Source of the DNA: Streptomyces pseudovenezuelae
Lineage (GTDB): Bacteria; Actinomycetota; Actinomycetes; Streptomycetales; Streptomycetaceae
Reading direction: 5' to 3'
NCBI RefSeq assembly: GCF_029892565.1
Contig: NZ_JARXVH010000022.1
Span: forward strand, 82,729 to 146,728
Length of the DNA: 64,000 nucleotides
A program made the translations under genes and the position numbers. The notes beneath the pieces are model-generated. The model did no database searches. It worked only from the letters and a program-made list of their open reading frames with translations, and was not told where the DNA came from. This document shows, piece by piece, positions 33,889 to 43,344 of this stretch; position 1 is the first letter of the stretch, and the number at the start of each line of letters is the position of its first letter.

Positions 33889-36579
33889 TCATGCGGCTAC
33901 CTCCACGGCCAGCGCACTGCGCAGTCGGCGTGCCTGCGTCACCAGACGCGAGGAGCCCCGTCGGTCCGCCGTCTGCGTCAGGTGCGGCAGTTCACCGTGC
34001 GCCCCGGAGCGCTCGGCGCACTCCGCGGCCACGCCCAGCAGCTCGCCGACCCCGCGCGCGGACGACCCCGCCGAGTCGGTCGCGAGCGCGGAGAGGAGAA
34101 CCGGCAACGTGTGCCGCAGCACCTCCCAGATCGTCGCGTTCGCCCCCGTGGCAGCCGCCGTACGCACCGACTCCGCCAGCCGCAGCGGCTTCACCGCCCC
34201 GCACCGCACCAACTGGCCCAGGTCCGCGCCCAGTCGGCCCGCGTCCAGCTGACCACGCGCCGCCAGTGTCAGCAGCGCGTCCACCGCGGCGAGCCGGTCC
34301 TCGGGATGCCGTGCGCCGAGCCCGTACGCCAGGCACAGGTGCACGGCCTCGCCCGCCTCGCCGCCGGACTCGGCGAGGTGCGGCAGGACGGCGGCGGCAC
34401 CCCGGACGTCGTCCACGGCCACGGTGGACACGTCCATCAGCTGCCGCGCCGCCACCAGCTCCCGCCTCTCGGGGAGCAGGGCGAGCCAGTGCGGGCGTAT
34501 GTCGTCGCTCCAGTGGTGGCAGTACCACCGGTGCCCGGTGTCGGCGGATGTCGGCCGGCCCAGCGGGCGGTGGTCGGCCAGGAAGTCCGCCTGTAGTTCC
34601 GAGAGTTCACCCAGCTCGACCAGGACACGCGTCCCGGAGGTCCGCCGTTGTGATGTCGGCAGCGACGGGCCCTCGGTGGTGAGCCACGCGGCGAGCCGCC
34701 TGCCCTCCCGTGTGCCCAGTGCCGCCGCCCGTTCGGCGGCCGCCGCGGCGACGGTACGGTCCGCACGCCGCACCCGCAGCAACGCCTGCGCGAAGTCGCT
34801 CGCCACGACCCGTGCGCCCAGGCGCCGGTACTCGGCGAGACGGTCCACGAGTTCGGCCGGCTCCAGCAGGCCCGTGCTCCACGTGGGGGTCGACAGGAGG
34901 AAGGGCGGCGGGTCGGTCCGGAGCCGGTAGGCGATCTCCGCCAGACGGCTCCCGAAGGGCTGGGCCAGGCTGCTGTGCCGGCACTCTTGGACCGTGGTCC
35001 GCTGAGTGACGAAGCTGTGGAGCAACCGCGAGATCTTCCGGTCAGGTGTCCGGTGATCCGTCCTGCCGAGAAGCGTCGCGAGGATCAGATCCAGGCCGTT
35101 GGATGCGTCCCCCACGTCGAAGTTGCGCCTGCTGAAGCGGTCCCATACTGTCGCCGCGTCCTCAGAGCCGTCGCCGTACCACCAGCGACGCGCGAGCACT
35201 GGCCGCAACGCCTCCACCAGGGCATCCCGATCCTGATGGGCATGGCGCACCAGCCCGTCCAGCGCCCACTCGAACGCGGCCACACCGGGCCCACCCGCCA
35301 GGGCCGCGCTCACCTCCTCGGCGACCTCGACCGGGGAGGCCGGCGCGGGTGCGAGGCGCGTCGGCTCCGGCACCGGCGGGAGGACCTCCTCGTACGCGAC
35401 CGGACCCGCCGGCCCGAGCGCGGTACCCAGGACCTGGGCCGCTCGGTCCCGCAGACCCGGGATCAACTGCTCGGCGGCGACGACCAGTTCGGCGTGCGCC
35501 TCGGTCTTCTCGACCTTCTCGGCATGGCGCTCCACCAGCTTCAGCGCCCGCTCCTGCACGTCCGAGTCCTCATGGCCGAAGGCCTGCGCCACGGCGGGCA
35601 GCAGTACCTCGGCCGTCGTCCTGTCCCGGGTCAGCGCCTTGCCGAGCAGTACCAACTGCGCCCGTACGAGCTTCTTCTCGGTGCGGAACAGCACCGCGTC
35701 CGACATCTCCGCCAGCCGCCCCGGCAGCAACTCGCCGTCCAGTGCCAGCGAGGCCAGCACCGACTGCGCGTGCGACGCCACCGGCGAGACCGCGTCGGCG
35801 GCCAGGGCCAACCAGTCAGCGGTCCGCTCCAGTTGCTCCTCGCGGGTGAGCGCCAGTGAGGCCAACAGGCGCAGGAACACCCGGTTGTCGGCGGTCGAGC
35901 CGCCCCGCAGCAGCCGGGCCACACACGCGTCGACCGTCGCCCGTCGGTCCAGGGCTTGCTCGGTGGTGAGCTGGGCGAGCGCGCCGGTCCAACTGTTCGG
36001 CCCCTCGCGCGGGGTCCACTCCAGGCGGCTCCCGATCTCTGCCGTCTCGAAGAGCGCGGCCACCAGGTCGGCGAGGTACGCGTCCTTGCGCAGCCGGTCG
36101 AGCACGCTGTCCCCGTGCTGCCAGAGGCTGTTGATGTGCTGCACCCAGCCCATGACGTAGGCCTCGGTGGTCGGCACCGGGCAGCCGGACAGCCGTACCA
36201 GACCCGCCATCAGCTCGTACGGCACATCGGACGCGACCGGCCGCTCGGCGAGCCGCCCCGTCAGATCGGCGAGCCACTCCGGCGCGCGGTCGCCCAGGAG
36301 GCGCAGCAACAGTGCGGGGGACGTCCGCGACCAGCGCATGTCGGCCGCGGCGATCCAGGTCGCGACGGCCGCGGCGCCCGTCTGGCACGCCACCCCGGCC
36401 GCGTACAGCGGCGGGTAGGCGCGGCGGGACTCCGCCTCCCAGGGAGCCGCTCTCAGCTCCTTGCGCAGCGCCTTCAACTCCGGGAACAGCGCCCGCCGTT
36501 CGGCATCGGTCAGCTCGTCCAGCAGACCCACCACCTCGGCCGTCCGCCCGGCCCGTACCGCTTCCATCAGCTCACTCAT
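33889..36579 (-). CDS. DUF6493 family protein
   Basis: 896 residues of the DUF6493 family, rich in Leu and Arg, almost entirely helical repeats without membrane segments. Function unknown. It is commonly found next to SWIM zinc-finger proteins, and here its ATG overlaps the stop of the SWIM gene (ATGA). The C-terminal third has ordered repeats of helices around SRLVTQARRLRSALAVEVA. The family name is assigned from length, composition and gene context, not from a motif I can prove. Confidence 0.65.
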   Translation of the reverse strand: MSELMEAVRAGRTAEVVGLLDELTDAERRALFPELKALRKELRAAPWEAESRRAYPPLYAAGVACQTGAAAVATWIAAADMRWSRTSPALLLRLLGDRAPEWLADLTGRLAERPVASDVPYELMAGLVRLSGCPVPTTEAYVMGWVQHINSLWQHGDSVLDRLRKDAYLADLVAALFETAEIGSRLEWTPREGPNSWTGALAQLTTEQALDRRATVDACVARLLRGGSTADNRVFLRLLASLALTREEQLERTADWLALAADAVSPVASHAQSVLASLALDGELLPGRLAEMSDAVLFRTEKKLVRAQLVLLGKALTRDRTTAEVLLPAVAQAFGHEDSDVQERALKLVERHAEKVEKTEAHAELVVAAEQLIPGLRDRAAQVLGTALGPAGPVAYEEVLPPVPEPTRLAPAPASPVEVAEEVSAALAGGPGVAAFEWALDGLVRHAHQDRDALVEALRPVLARRWWYGDGSEDAATVWDRFSRRNFDVGDASNGLDLILATLLGRTDHRTPDRKISRLLHSFVTQRTTVQECRHSSLAQPFGSRLAEIAYRLRTDPPPFLLSTPTWSTGLLEPAELVDRLAEYRRLGARVVASDFAQALLRVRRADRTVAAAAAERAAALGTREGRRLAAWLTTEGPSLPTSQRRTSGTRVLVELGELSELQADFLADHRPLGRPTSADTGHRWYCHHWSDDIRPHWLALLPERRELVAARQLMDVSTVAVDDVRGAAAVLPHLAESGGEAGEAVHLCLAYGLGARHPEDRLAAVDALLTLAARGQLDAGRLGADLGQLVRCGAVKPLRLAESVRTAAATGANATIWEVLRHTLPVLLSALATDSAGSSARGVGELLGVAAECAERSGAHGELPHLTQTADRRGSSRLVTQARRLRSALAVEVAA

Positions 36580-37979
36580 CGCACGCCCCCGTCGACCCGA
36601 ACCCCGACCAGCTCCACCGCGGCGGCGCCCCGCCGCACCATCCGCACCGCCAGCGCGTGCTTGCACGGCCCGCGGCCACCCCGGTACTTCGCCCACCACA
36701 GACAACTGCAGCTGAACACCCCCGCCTCGTCCCGCACCCGGTGCGCGTGCCCGTCCTCCGCCGTCACCGTCGCCAGGGCGCCGTCGAGCCGGACCGCGCC
36801 CGCGGCCACCAGCGCCCGGGCCGCGCGCAACCTGGGGTTGTGCTTCTCCACCCGCTCGGCGTCGTACGGCAGTTCACGGTGGAAGTAGGCCGCCTCCGCG
36901 GTGTCGTAGCCGACCCGGCCCGAGGTGCCCAGGCGGACCAGGGCCGCCCGGACCCGCTCGGTCGTGAGGCCCGAGGCGGTGGTGAGGTCGGCGACGTCGA
37001 TGCGGGGTTCCCAGGCGAGGAGCACCGAGATCAGCTCCGCGTCCTCGGCGGCCTCGTCGGTGGCGAGCGCGTCCAGGACACCGCCCTCGCCGGAGAACCC
37101 GCGCGAGGCGTCCGGCGACAGTGTCAGGGTGAGCCGCATGCCCGGCAGGACGGCCTCCCAGGCGCTGGCCGTGGCGTCGGCGCCGGCGACGGTGGGGCCA
37201 TACACCCGCAGCGCCGTCGCGTGGCGCAGTATCCGCTGGAGCGCGATCAGTCGCTCCGGGCCCGGCAGGCACACCGCGCCGGGCACCGCACGCGTGGTGG
37301 GCCGCAGCGCACCGCCGGCGGGCACCACCCAACGCGGTCCGACCGAGCCGCGTCCGCCGCCGCGCGGCAGTGCGCGCAGGAACCGTACGGCCTCGGCGGC
37401 GGGCAGCTCGGCCCGTAGATCGAAGCCGGCCGCGATCACCTGGGCCTCCGCGAACCCGCGCAGCCACCGGTCCGGCAGCGGCACCTTCTTCTCCACGACC
37501 GGGCCGTCCAGCGTGGTCACGGCCAACTCCTCGGGGCCGACCCGCAGATGCAGCGGATCGTCCGAGCCGATCCGGGAAAGGGCCTCGCGCAGCGGGTTGT
37601 TGACGTCGACGTTCGTCGTGCCGTGCCCCACCTCGCCGCCGTCCAGACCCGGCGCCAGCACGTCCAGGCGGGCGTACACCCCGCCACAGCCCGAGAAGGA
37701 CTCGAAGCGCAGCCGGTCCCCGTTGCCCGTCACCACCGGGTCCAGCGAGGCGCGCAGCAGACGCTGGTAGTACCGCGCGGCGGCCACGTCCGCCACCGCG
37801 AGCAGCCCGGCGGAGGCCACCTGAGGAGACGTCAGGAAGCCAGTGAAGAAGCGGGGATGGTCCTCGACACCGGTGGGCGTCGCACCCCGCGAGGTCTCGA
37901 GTCCCAGGCGCTGTTCACCCGCCGCGGACTCCAGCGCGGAGGGTCGGCGGTAGGCCACGGCCTGTACGGATCGCGTCAT
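36576..37979 (-). CDS. SWIM zinc-finger family protein
   Basis: 467 residues. The SWIM motif C-x-C-x(n)-C-x-H is visible near the C-terminus as FSCSCLWWAKY followed by GPCKHALAVRMV (about 425-450). SWIM domains bind nucleic acid or protein. The rest is a mixed alpha/beta region with no clear enzyme motif. ATG 37979 has no Shine-Dalgarno. It is the first gene of the pair, and the DUF6493 gene follows by overlapping start and stop. Confidence 0.83.
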   Translation of the reverse strand: MTRSVQAVAYRRPSALESAAGEQRLGLETSRGATPTGVEDHPRFFTGFLTSPQVASAGLLAVADVAAARYYQRLLRASLDPVVTGNGDRLRFESFSGCGGVYARLDVLAPGLDGGEVGHGTTNVDVNNPLREALSRIGSDDPLHLRVGPEELAVTTLDGPVVEKKVPLPDRWLRGFAEAQVIAAGFDLRAELPAAEAVRFLRALPRGGGRGSVGPRWVVPAGGALRPTTRAVPGAVCLPGPERLIALQRILRHATALRVYGPTVAGADATASAWEAVLPGMRLTLTLSPDASRGFSGEGGVLDALATDEAAEDAELISVLLAWEPRIDVADLTTASGLTTERVRAALVRLGTSGRVGYDTAEAAYFHRELPYDAERVEKHNPRLRAARALVAAGAVRLDGALATVTAEDGHAHRVRDEAGVFSCSCLWWAKYRGGRGPCKHALAVRMVRRGAAAVELVGVRVDGGVR

Positions 37980-38135
37980 GGAAAAACCGTAGAGGCGACC
38001 ACTGACAATCGGTTCTGACCTGCGAAAACACCCTGGCGGGCGGCAAGTTGACACACGTGGGCGCAGACCGCGCACCGGGGGATGACGCCGGTGCGCGGCA
38101 CACGGACAAGGGTACGGGAGCCGGAGACGCGGAAG

Positions 38136-39719
38136 TTACTGCCCGACCCGGCCCGGCTGCAGCACCTGCGTGAACAACACCGTGCCGTCGTACTCGCGCA
38201 GACGCACCGTCAGCTCCCCGCTGTCGCCGTCGATGTCGACCTCGCCGAAGAACTGGTAGCCCTCGGCAGGCGAGACGTTCGAGGCGGTCGGCGCCTTCAC
38301 GAACACCCGGTCGGGACCGAACGTGCCGTCCAGCGCGCTGGCCGGGAAGGCGCCGGCGTTGAGCGGACCGGAGACGAACTCCCAGAACGGCTCGAAGTCC
38401 TTGAACGCCGCCCGCGACGGGTCGTAGTGCTGGGCCGAGGTGTGGTGCACGTCTGCCGTCAGCCACACCGTGCCGGTGATCCGGCGGTGCTTGATGAACC
38501 GCAGCAACTCGGCGAACTGCAGCTCGCGGCCCAGCGGCACGCCCGGGTCGCCCTGCGCGACGGCCTCGATGTTCGCCTTGCCCTCGGTCGCGTCGGGGAC
38601 GACCAGACCGAGCGGCATGTCGTTGGCGATCACCTTCCACACCGCACGCGACTTCGCCAGCTCGCGCTTGAGCCACTCCAACTGCTCACGGCCGAGGATG
38701 CCCACCGGGTCCACGGTCTGGTCGTCGGCGGAGTTGGCGTTGCGGTAGGTGCGCATGTCGAGCACGAACACGTCCAGCAGCGGACCATGGTTGACGACCC
38801 GGTAGATCCGGCCGTCCGGACGGCCGCTGATCGAGGAGATCGGGAAGTACTCGGAGAAGGCCCGCCGTGAGCGCACCGCCAGGTCGTCCAGCTTCGTGCC
38901 GGCCGGGTAGGGCGTGCCGGTGCCGATGACCTCGCCCGGGTACCAGTTGTTGCGGACCTCGTGGTCGTCCCACTGGATGATGCTCGGCACCTGCGCGTTG
39001 AACCGGCGCAGCGCGTTGTCCAGCAGGTTGTAGCGGAAGTTGCCTCGGTAGTCGGCCAGCGTGGTGGCGACGTGCGCCTTCTCCTCGGTGGTCACGCTCC
39101 GGTAGACGCTGCCGTCGGGCAGCGTGGCGCTGGCCGTGATCGGCCCGTCGGCGTAGATGTTGTCGCCGCTGCACAGGAAGAAGTCCGGGTCCACCTTCGC
39201 CATGGCGTCGAAGATCCGGTAGCCGCCGATCGACTCGTTGATGCCCCAGCCCTGGCCCGCCAGGTCGCCGGACCACACGAATTTGACGCCCTTGCGCCGT
39301 TTCTCGGAGGCCGTGCGGAAGGTGCCGGTCACCGGTTCGCCGGTGCGGCGTGGGTCGTGCGGGTCGGCGAGCAGCACGCGGTAGTGGATCTGCTCGCCCG
39401 CGGGCAGTCCGCGCAGCCGGGTCGTGCCGGTGAAGTCCGAGCCCGAGCCCAGCAGCGGGCCGTGCTGGCGCCGCGGGTTGCGGAACGACTCCGTCGCGGA
39501 CGTCTCGACGATCATCCGGGCCGGACGGTCGGAACGCACCCACACCAGACCGGAGTCGTGGGTCACGTCTCCCGCCTGCACGCCCCAGTCCGCCCGGGGA
39601 CGCCCGGACAGGGCGAAGGCCGGCGCGGCGCCGAGGGCGGTGGGCAGGGTCAGGGCCGCGGACGCGGCCAGCGAGCCGCGCAGCACGCTGCGGCGGCCGG
39701 GGAACGGACGGTGTGACAT
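38136..39719 (-). CDS. phoD: PhoD-family alkaline phosphatase, Tat-exported
   Basis: 527 residues, secreted phosphodiesterase/phosphomonoesterase of the PhoD family. The N-terminal twin-arginine signal PGRRSVLRGSLAASAALTL is followed by cleavage after APAFA. Metal-binding motifs: SGDNIYADGP (Asp/Asn), WDDHEVRNNW and TADVHHTSAQHY, giving the usual Fe/Ca ligands. GGAGGCG lies 4 bases before the ATG. A Pho box is likely in the upstream 220 bp but I cannot place it with confidence. The signal peptide is from the twin-Arg sequence itself. Confidence 0.9.
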   Translation of the reverse strand: MSHRPFPGRRSVLRGSLAASAALTLPTALGAAPAFALSGRPRADWGVQAGDVTHDSGLVWVRSDRPARMIVETSATESFRNPRRQHGPLLGSGSDFTGTTRLRGLPAGEQIHYRVLLADPHDPRRTGEPVTGTFRTASEKRRKGVKFVWSGDLAGQGWGINESIGGYRIFDAMAKVDPDFFLCSGDNIYADGPITASATLPDGSVYRSVTTEEKAHVATTLADYRGNFRYNLLDNALRRFNAQVPSIIQWDDHEVRNNWYPGEVIGTGTPYPAGTKLDDLAVRSRRAFSEYFPISSISGRPDGRIYRVVNHGPLLDVFVLDMRTYRNANSADDQTVDPVGILGREQLEWLKRELAKSRAVWKVIANDMPLGLVVPDATEGKANIEAVAQGDPGVPLGRELQFAELLRFIKHRRITGTVWLTADVHHTSAQHYDPSRAAFKDFEPFWEFVSGPLNAGAFPASALDGTFGPDRVFVKAPTASNVSPAEGYQFFGEVDIDGDSGELTVRLREYDGTVLFTQVLQPGRVGQ

Positions 39720-39941
39720 GCGGACGCCTCCAGGGACGGGATCCGGCCAGTGGTTCGATGCCACAACTACGGGGGCGCCGCAGCGCACACGGAAACCACA
39801 GGTGAACAACTGACCGTGGAGACAGGGGATCCGCCGTGTGACATGGGTGATTCCGGTGGCTTGAGAGATCGGCCACCTCGCTTTTCGGGCGGGCGGGTTG
39901 GCGGCCGCGTCGCAGCGGCCCGGACCCTCAGCCCTACACCC

Positions 39942-41438
39942 TCACGACTCAACGGCGCCGGCCATCAGTCGTATGCCGTCACGGATCCGGGCGGGCGACA
40001 GATGCGCGTACCCCAGGACCAGCCGCACGGCCCCGTCCTCGTCCCCGCCGTCGTGTTCGGCACGCGCGTGCGTGTAGTCGGTCAGCAGGCGCACCGCCAC
40101 GCCGGCCGCCGTCACGCGCGCGTGGAAGTCCTCCGGGGGGCCGTACCGCTTCGGCAGGTCGACGATGACGTGCAGGCCGGCCGCGATGCCGGCCACCGCC
40201 GCGCCCGGGAAGTGCTGCGCCAGGGCGGCGACGAGCGCGTCGCGCCGTTCGCGGTACGCGCGTTGGCAGCGGCGCAGCTGACGGTCGTAGTCGCCGCGCT
40301 CCACGAAACGGGCGAACAGCGCCTGGTCGAGGGTGGGATGGCCGAGGTCCATGGTCCGCTTGCGCTCGACGACCTCGTCGGCCAGCGCCTCCGGGACCAG
40401 CAGCCAGCCCAGCCGCAGCCCCGGAGCGAGCGACTTGCTGACCGAGCCCGCGTAGGCCACCCGTTCCGGGTCGAGGCCCTGGAGGGCGCCCACGGGGGCA
40501 CGGTCGTAGCGGAAGTCGCCGTCGTAGTCGTCCTCCATCACGAAGCCGTCCACCGACCGCGCCCAGTCGAGCAGTTCGGTACGGCGCCGCGCCGAGTACG
40601 CGATCCCGGTGGGGAACTGGTGCGACGGCGTCGTGACCACCGCTCGTACGTCCGCCTCGCGCAGCGCGTCCATGCGGAGACCTTCGTCGTCCAGGGGCAC
40701 CGGCACGGTGGTGACGCCCGCCGAGGCGTAGAGGGCGTCGTGCTGGGGGCTGCCGGGATCCTCGACGCCGACTGTGCCCAACCCGCGCGCGTGGAGCGCG
40801 AAACCGAGCAGCGTCGTCGCCTGGGCCACCCCGGAGACGACCAGGATCCGCTCCGGGTCGGCGACCACGCCCCGGCGGCGCGCCAGCAGTTCCGCCAGCG
40901 CCGTCCGCAGCCGGGGCAGCCCGCGCGGGTCCGGATAGCCGAGGTCCTGGTGCGGCAGCTCCGCCAGCACACCGCGCTGCGCCGCGGCCCAGGCGGCGCG
41001 CGGGAACAGCGACAGGTCCGGGGTCCCGGGCACGAAGTCCGCCCGCGTGCCGGGGGAGCGCGGGGCGAGGTCACGCGCGCGTGAGGGAGCGGCCCGCACG
41101 GCACCGCCCACCCACGTCCCGGCACCCCGGCCGCTGCGCAGATAGCCCTCCGCCGTCAACTGCTCGTACGCCTCGGTGATCAGCCCCCGCGATACCCCGA
41201 GGTCGGCGGCGAGATCCCGGCTCGACGGCAGCCGGGTGCCCGTCGCGAGCCGACCCGAGCGCACCGCCTCACGCAGCGCCGCCTGCAGCGAACGCCCACG
41301 CGCGCGTGCCGGCGCCGAGGCGGCGGGAAGCAGCAACTCCCAGGCGCGGGAGGCGGAGTCCGGAGCGGGGGAGGGGGAGTCGGGAGCGGCGGGGCGGTGG
41401 TCGGGATCCGCTCCCCGATTGGTCTCCGATGACGTCAT
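39942..41438 (-). CDS. MocR/PdxR-type GntR regulator with aminotransferase domain
   Basis: 498 residues. N-terminal winged HTH of the GntR family (LPSSRDLAADLGVSRGLITE, about 70-95) fused to a class-I aminotransferase-like domain (about 130-490) with PLP-Lys region YAGSVSKSLAPGLRLGW and MEDDYDGDFRYD. MocR proteins use a PLP-linked effector to control transport or PLP synthesis. It is divergent from an EamA transporter gene at 41486 with 47 bp between, so the transporter is its probable target. The N-terminal 20 residues are rich in Asp/Pro/Ser. Confidence 0.88.
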   Translation of the reverse strand: MTSSETNRGADPDHRPAAPDSPSPAPDSASRAWELLLPAASAPARARGRSLQAALREAVRSGRLATGTRLPSSRDLAADLGVSRGLITEAYEQLTAEGYLRSGRGAGTWVGGAVRAAPSRARDLAPRSPGTRADFVPGTPDLSLFPRAAWAAAQRGVLAELPHQDLGYPDPRGLPRLRTALAELLARRRGVVADPERILVVSGVAQATTLLGFALHARGLGTVGVEDPGSPQHDALYASAGVTTVPVPLDDEGLRMDALREADVRAVVTTPSHQFPTGIAYSARRRTELLDWARSVDGFVMEDDYDGDFRYDRAPVGALQGLDPERVAYAGSVSKSLAPGLRLGWLLVPEALADEVVERKRTMDLGHPTLDQALFARFVERGDYDRQLRRCQRAYRERRDALVAALAQHFPGAAVAGIAAGLHVIVDLPKRYGPPEDFHARVTAAGVAVRLLTDYTHARAEHDGGDEDGAVRLVLGYAHLSPARIRDGIRLMAGAVES

Positions 41439-41485
41439 GGAAATGGACCTTAAACCGGACCGCCCCGCTCCCTAGCGTCGCTGCC

Positions 41486-42667
41486 ATGAACGCCACCACC
41501 ACGCGGGGATCCCTGCTCGCCGCGCTCGCCTGTGTCCTCGTCGGAGGGTCCTTCACCGCCAACAGCGTCCTGGGTGAATACCCGTACGCGGGCGGCCAGT
41601 TCCTGCGCTACGGGCTTGCCTGCGTGCTGCTCGCCCCGCTGGCCGGCGCGGGTGCCACAGCCCGGCTGCGGGCGCTCGTGCCGCGCCAGCGGGCCCGTCT
41701 CGCGCTGCTGACCGCCGTGGGCATGGTCGGCTTCAACCTCGCGGTCATCGCCGCCGAACGCACCGCGGAGCCGGCCGTGCCGGGCGTCTTCGTCGGCTGC
41801 GCGCCCGTGGTCGTTGCGGTCGTCGTCCCGCTCCTGGAGGGCCGCCGGCCCCGACGCGTCGTGCTGTACGGGGCGTTGCTCGTCGCGGTCGGCGCCTGCA
41901 CCGTCCAGGGCTGGGGGCGCACCGACGGGACGGGACTGGCCTTCTCCGCCTGTGCGCTGGCCGGCGAGGTGGGCTTCGCCGTCCTCGCCGTGCCCGTCCT
42001 GCGGCCCCTGGGGCCCCGGCTGCTGTCCGCCACGGTGTGCGGAATCGCCGCGGTCGAGTCCGCGGTGGCCGGCCTGCTCCTCGACGGGACGGCGTGGCTG
42101 CGGCGCCCCGACGCCACCGAGGCCGCCGCGCTGCTGTGGCAGGCGGCGATCGTCACGGTGATCGGCTTCGTGTGCTGGTACATGGGCATGCAGCGGCTCG
42201 GCGCCGAGCGCGCCACGCTCTTCTCCGGCCTCATCCCGGTCGCCGCGGCCTGCACCGCCCCGCTCGTCGGAACGGGTTCCTACGGGGCCGCCCAGGCCGC
42301 GGGCAGTGCCCTGGTCGGTGCCGGAGTCGCTCTCGGATCAGGCGCGTTGGGATCCCGCACGCCGTGGGCGGGCCGGCGTCGGTCAGCGGCTGCCGTCGAG
42401 GAGGACGCGGGCGACCAGCGCCGGGTCGTCGTTCATCGGGCAGTGCCCGCAGCCGGGCAGCCGCACCAGGCGGGCCTTCGGAATGATCCGCTTGGCCCGC
42501 ACGCCCTGGCGGCGCACGAGCAGCATGTCCCTGGTGCCCCAGGCCACGGTGACCGGAATCCCGGGGACGTCGTCGGTGAACAGGACGGAGCCGCCGGCCC
42601 GGAGGGTCGCGTCGAACCCGGTGGCCTGCGCCAGGGCGAGCGTCTCGGCGACCACGGCCTCGGGTGA
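41486..42667 (+). CDS. EamA/DMT family transporter with antisense-derived C-terminal extension
   Basis: EamA-type exporter with about ten membrane segments in the first 290 residues (two repeats, each ending with GALLVAVGACTV or AGSALVGAGVALGSG). The frame stays open after GALGSRTPWAG for about 95 further residues that are not hydrophobic and read antisense to the neighbouring hydrolase gene. Normal EamA proteins end near residue 300, so the original stop was probably lost. The transporter part should still fold. Divergent from MocR, its likely regulator. Substrate unknown. Confidence 0.75.
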   Translation: MNATTTRGSLLAALACVLVGGSFTANSVLGEYPYAGGQFLRYGLACVLLAPLAGAGATARLRALVPRQRARLALLTAVGMVGFNLAVIAAERTAEPAVPGVFVGCAPVVVAVVVPLLEGRRPRRVVLYGALLVAVGACTVQGWGRTDGTGLAFSACALAGEVGFAVLAVPVLRPLGPRLLSATVCGIAAVESAVAGLLLDGTAWLRRPDATEAAALLWQAAIVTVIGFVCWYMGMQRLGAERATLFSGLIPVAAACTAPLVGTGSYGAAQAAGSALVGAGVALGSGALGSRTPWAGRRRSAAAVEEDAGDQRRVVVHRAVPAAGQPHQAGLRNDPLGPHALAAHEQHVPGAPGHGDRNPGDVVGEQDGAAGPEGRVEPGGLRQGERLGDHGLG

Positions 42668-43213
42668 ACGGCGGCCGGGACGGGCGTAGATGGTGCTGGT
42701 CAGCATCGCGCGGCCGGCCGCAGAGCGGGACAGCCGCTCGACCAGGGGCAGCGGCAGCTGCCGGGAGATCCGGCGCATCGCGATCAGGACACCGAAGGCG
42801 TAACGCCGCTCGGCCTCCGACCAGAATCCGGCCGGGGACAGGGCGGTGACCGACCTCGCGAGCTTCTCCCGGCCGAGCTCCAGGGCGAGCAGTCCGCCGA
42901 GCGAGTTGCCCGCCACATGCGGCCGGTCGAGCTCCAGCGCCTCACAGAACGCGCCGAAGACGCCGGCCGTCGTGGCCAGGTCGTAGGCGAGCCCGTCCGG
43001 CAGCGCGGGGGACGCGCCGAACCCGGGCAGGTCCACCGCGATCACCTCGCGCTCGGTCGCCAGGATGTCCACCACCGGGTCCCAGACCTGCCGGTGGTGA
43101 CCTATGCCGTGCAGCAGGAGCAACGGTTCGCCGCGGCCCACGCGCGCGTAGGACACGGTCACCGGCCGGGGGCCATGGGGAGAGGGGACCTCGAAGGAGA
43201 CGGTCGCGGACAT
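42383..43213 (-). CDS. Alpha/beta-fold hydrolase
   Basis: 276 residues. Oxyanion segment LLLLHGIGHHRQVW, nucleophile elbow VAGNSLGGLLALELG (GxSxGG with Ser near residue 107), acid Asp in VAWGTRDML, and His in GCGHCPMND. This is the standard esterase/haloperoxidase-like fold. GAGGAG lies 8 bases before the ATG. The 3' end overlaps the extended EamA frame by 285 bp on the other strand. Substrate unknown. Confidence 0.88.
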   Translation of the reverse strand: MSATVSFEVPSPHGPRPVTVSYARVGRGEPLLLLHGIGHHRQVWDPVVDILATEREVIAVDLPGFGASPALPDGLAYDLATTAGVFGAFCEALELDRPHVAGNSLGGLLALELGREKLARSVTALSPAGFWSEAERRYAFGVLIAMRRISRQLPLPLVERLSRSAAGRAMLTSTIYARPGRRSPEAVVAETLALAQATGFDATLRAGGSVLFTDDVPGIPVTVAWGTRDMLLVRRQGVRAKRIIPKARLVRLPGCGHCPMNDDPALVARVLLDGSR

Positions 43214-43344
43214 GGGGGTGCTCCTCGACTGGGACGCGATGACGGACGCGACGACGGACGCTGGGTAGACAGCTTGTCAGCAATTGCTACTGACGGGTAG
43301 CCCCCCAGTGTCCCCCGGTCTCGTCCTCCTCCGGTCCACACGGC

